A stretch of DNA of 5,559 nucleotides from the NCBI GenBank assembly GCA_045655125.1, contig JAZOOR010000007.1, positions 1 to 5,559 of the forward strand, in the 5' to 3' direction. Position 1 is the stretch's first letter. Every line of letters begins with the position of its first letter. This document shows, in pieces, positions 4,372-5,559 of this stretch. The notes under the pieces were generated by a model. That model was not told the DNA's origin. It made no database searches and worked only from the letters and a program-made list of their open reading frames with translations. Made by a program: the position numbers and the translations under genes. The DNA comes from SIG578 sp045655125. Its GTDB lineage: Bacteria; Bacillota; Clostridia; Oscillospirales; Ruminococcaceae.

Positions 4372-5559
4372 ATGGTAGAGGTAATAATTCCAAGCACCAT
4401 AACAGTTCACTTAGGCAGACCTAAGGAAGATGCTGAAAATGTAACTGTTCCATTTATAGATTACATAAAAAATGTAGCCTCAAGTGAAATATATCCCACC
4501 TGGCCCGAGGCAGCAATTCGGGCAAATGTTTATGCTCAGGTAACCTTTGCGCTAAACCGAGTTTTTACCGAGTGGTACAGAAGTCAGGGTTATCCCTTTG
4601 ATATTACAAACTCCACACAATGCGATCAGGCATTTGAGTATGGCAGAGATATATTCAGTGATGTCAGCAGAATAGTTGACCAGCTTTTTAATGATTATAT
4701 CCGCCGTATAGGAACCTTTGAGCCGCTTTTTGCTCAGTATTGCAACGGAACAACCACCACCTGTGAGGGACTTTCTCAGTGGGGAACGGTTGATCTTGCA
4801 CAGGCAGGGGAAATACCATTTGAGATACTTCAGAATTACTATGGAGATGATATTGAAATAGTGCGTGATGCATTTGTTGGAGAATCTCGAGAATCCTACC
4901 CCGGAACCCCCATAAGAATAGGCGACAGTGGAAAATATACTGTTATTATTCAGACATCACTAAACAGAATTTCGTCCAACTACCCCAAAATCCCTAAGGT
5001 AACCGTCGATGGCAGATTTGGACAGCGAACTGCCGAGGCAGTTCGTACATTTCAGGAAATTTTTAATTTAGAGCCTACTGGAATAGTTGATAAGGAAACA
5101 TGGTACCGCATTGTAAGAATTTATGTAAGCGTTAAAAAGCTTTCAGAGCTAAATTCTCAGGGACTTACTCTCGAGGATGTGTCAAAACAGTTCCCCGAGC
5201 CACTGTCTATAGGCTCTCAGGGAGCGGGAGTAAGGGTGCTTCAGTATTATCTGTCATACATATCAGCCTTTAATGATTTTATTCCTGCTGTAAATATAGA
5301 CGGCAGCTTTGGCTCGGCAACCGAACAGGCTGTGCGAGCATTTCAAAGAAGCAGAGGACTTGAGGAAAACGGAGTTGTTGATGAGGAAACCTGGAATCAG
5401 ATATATTTTGCATACAGGGATGTTATTGCAAAAGTTCCCGAATCAAGTGCCTTCCCGCTGACTGAGCCATATCCGGGTGTAGACCTCCGTCAAGGAATGA
5501 CAGGGGAATCTGTAAGGACGGTTCAGGAATACCTAAATTACATAGCTCTTTTCTTCAGA
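4372..5559 (+). CDS. SpoIID/LytB-like domain fused to peptidoglycan-binding repeats (right-truncated)
   Basis: The frame is open from ATG 4372 to the window edge (396 codons, no stop); the 3' end is missing. Residues ~1-165 read like a compact SpoIID/LytB domain. ITVHL is followed by VTVPFIDYIKNVASSEIYPTWPEAAIRA (26-51 region), matching the SpoIID pattern of a short strand, then (E)YVKGVVASEMP..w..EALKAQA. Later, LFAQYC-NGTTTT-CEGLSQWGTVDLA (119-143) matches the GMSQYGA...A motif, and EILQNYYGDDIEI follows. E39 aligns with the glutamate thought catalytic in SpoIID lytic transglycosylases; C124 and C131 flank the second motif. PG_binding_1-like repeats follow at ~178-248, ~278-346 and from ~366, the first two complete with VDGRFGQRT/IDGSFGSAT, AVRxFQ and TGIVDKETW/NGVVDEETW motifs. 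No signal peptide is visible. The protein may cut or bind glycan strands at the spore or cell envelope. Enzyme activity is unproven because the domain is shorter than classical SpoIID. Confidence 0.85.
   Translation, partial: MVEVIIPSTITVHLGRPKEDAENVTVPFIDYIKNVASSEIYPTWPEAAIRANVYAQVTFALNRVFTEWYRSQGYPFDITNSTQCDQAFEYGRDIFSDVSRIVDQLFNDYIRRIGTFEPLFAQYCNGTTTTCEGLSQWGTVDLAQAGEIPFEILQNYYGDDIEIVRDAFVGESRESYPGTPIRIGDSGKYTVIIQTSLNRISSNYPKIPKVTVDGRFGQRTAEAVRTFQEIFNLEPTGIVDKETWYRIVRIYVSVKKLSELNSQGLTLEDVSKQFPEPLSIGSQGAGVRVLQYYLSYISAFNDFIPAVNIDGSFGSATEQAVRAFQRSRGLEENGVVDEETWNQIYFAYRDVIAKVPESSAFPLTEPYPGVDLRQGMTGESVRTVQEYLNYIALFFR

Overview
The window looks like a chromosomal segment of a low- to mid-GC, spore-forming-type Firmicute, most likely class Clostridia (perhaps Oscillospiraceae/Ruminococcaceae). 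The basis is strong AGGAGG-type ribosome binding sites, sigma-A promoters with 17-base spacers, a SpoVB-like flippase, a stand-alone LUD-domain protein and a SpoIID-like/peptidoglycan-binding protein. The taxonomic guess is inference from protein style; no search could be run.

Layout, left to right. (1) Positions 1-661 hold the end of a phage lysis module: the C-terminal part of an M23-type endopeptidase (cut by the window edge), a 63-residue two-helix holin, and a strong bidirectional terminator that overlaps the holin stop codon. (2) Positions 662-877 hold a 14-bp inverted repeat, then a minus-strand tRNA-Arg(CCG) with an encoded CCA end and a near-consensus promoter. The tRNA 3' end points at the phage genes, as expected if a prophage integrated into the 3' end of this tRNA. 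(3) Positions 941-1675 hold a minus-strand LUD-domain gene with a cysteine-rich C-terminus and its own promoter. (4) From 1703 to the right edge runs a plus-strand, tightly spaced three-gene cluster. It encodes a SpoVB/MurJ-like MOP-superfamily flippase, a 349-residue protein with a long disordered acidic N-terminus and a C-terminal beta-sandwich-like domain, and a right-truncated protein joining a compact SpoIID/LytB-like domain to at least three peptidoglycan-binding repeats.

The right-hand cluster is the most interesting part. Lipid-linked precursor export (flippase) and glycan cleavage or binding (SpoIID-like plus PG-binding repeats) both point to cell-wall or spore-envelope work. However, neither downstream protein has a visible signal peptide, so a mother-cell or cytosolic assembly route, as for spore coat proteins, is worth considering. 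A candidate sigma-E-like promoter lies at the end of the flippase gene, just before the second gene. These functional links are inference. No CRISPR array, insertion sequence or riboswitch was seen, and no gene-free stretch exceeds 300 bases.
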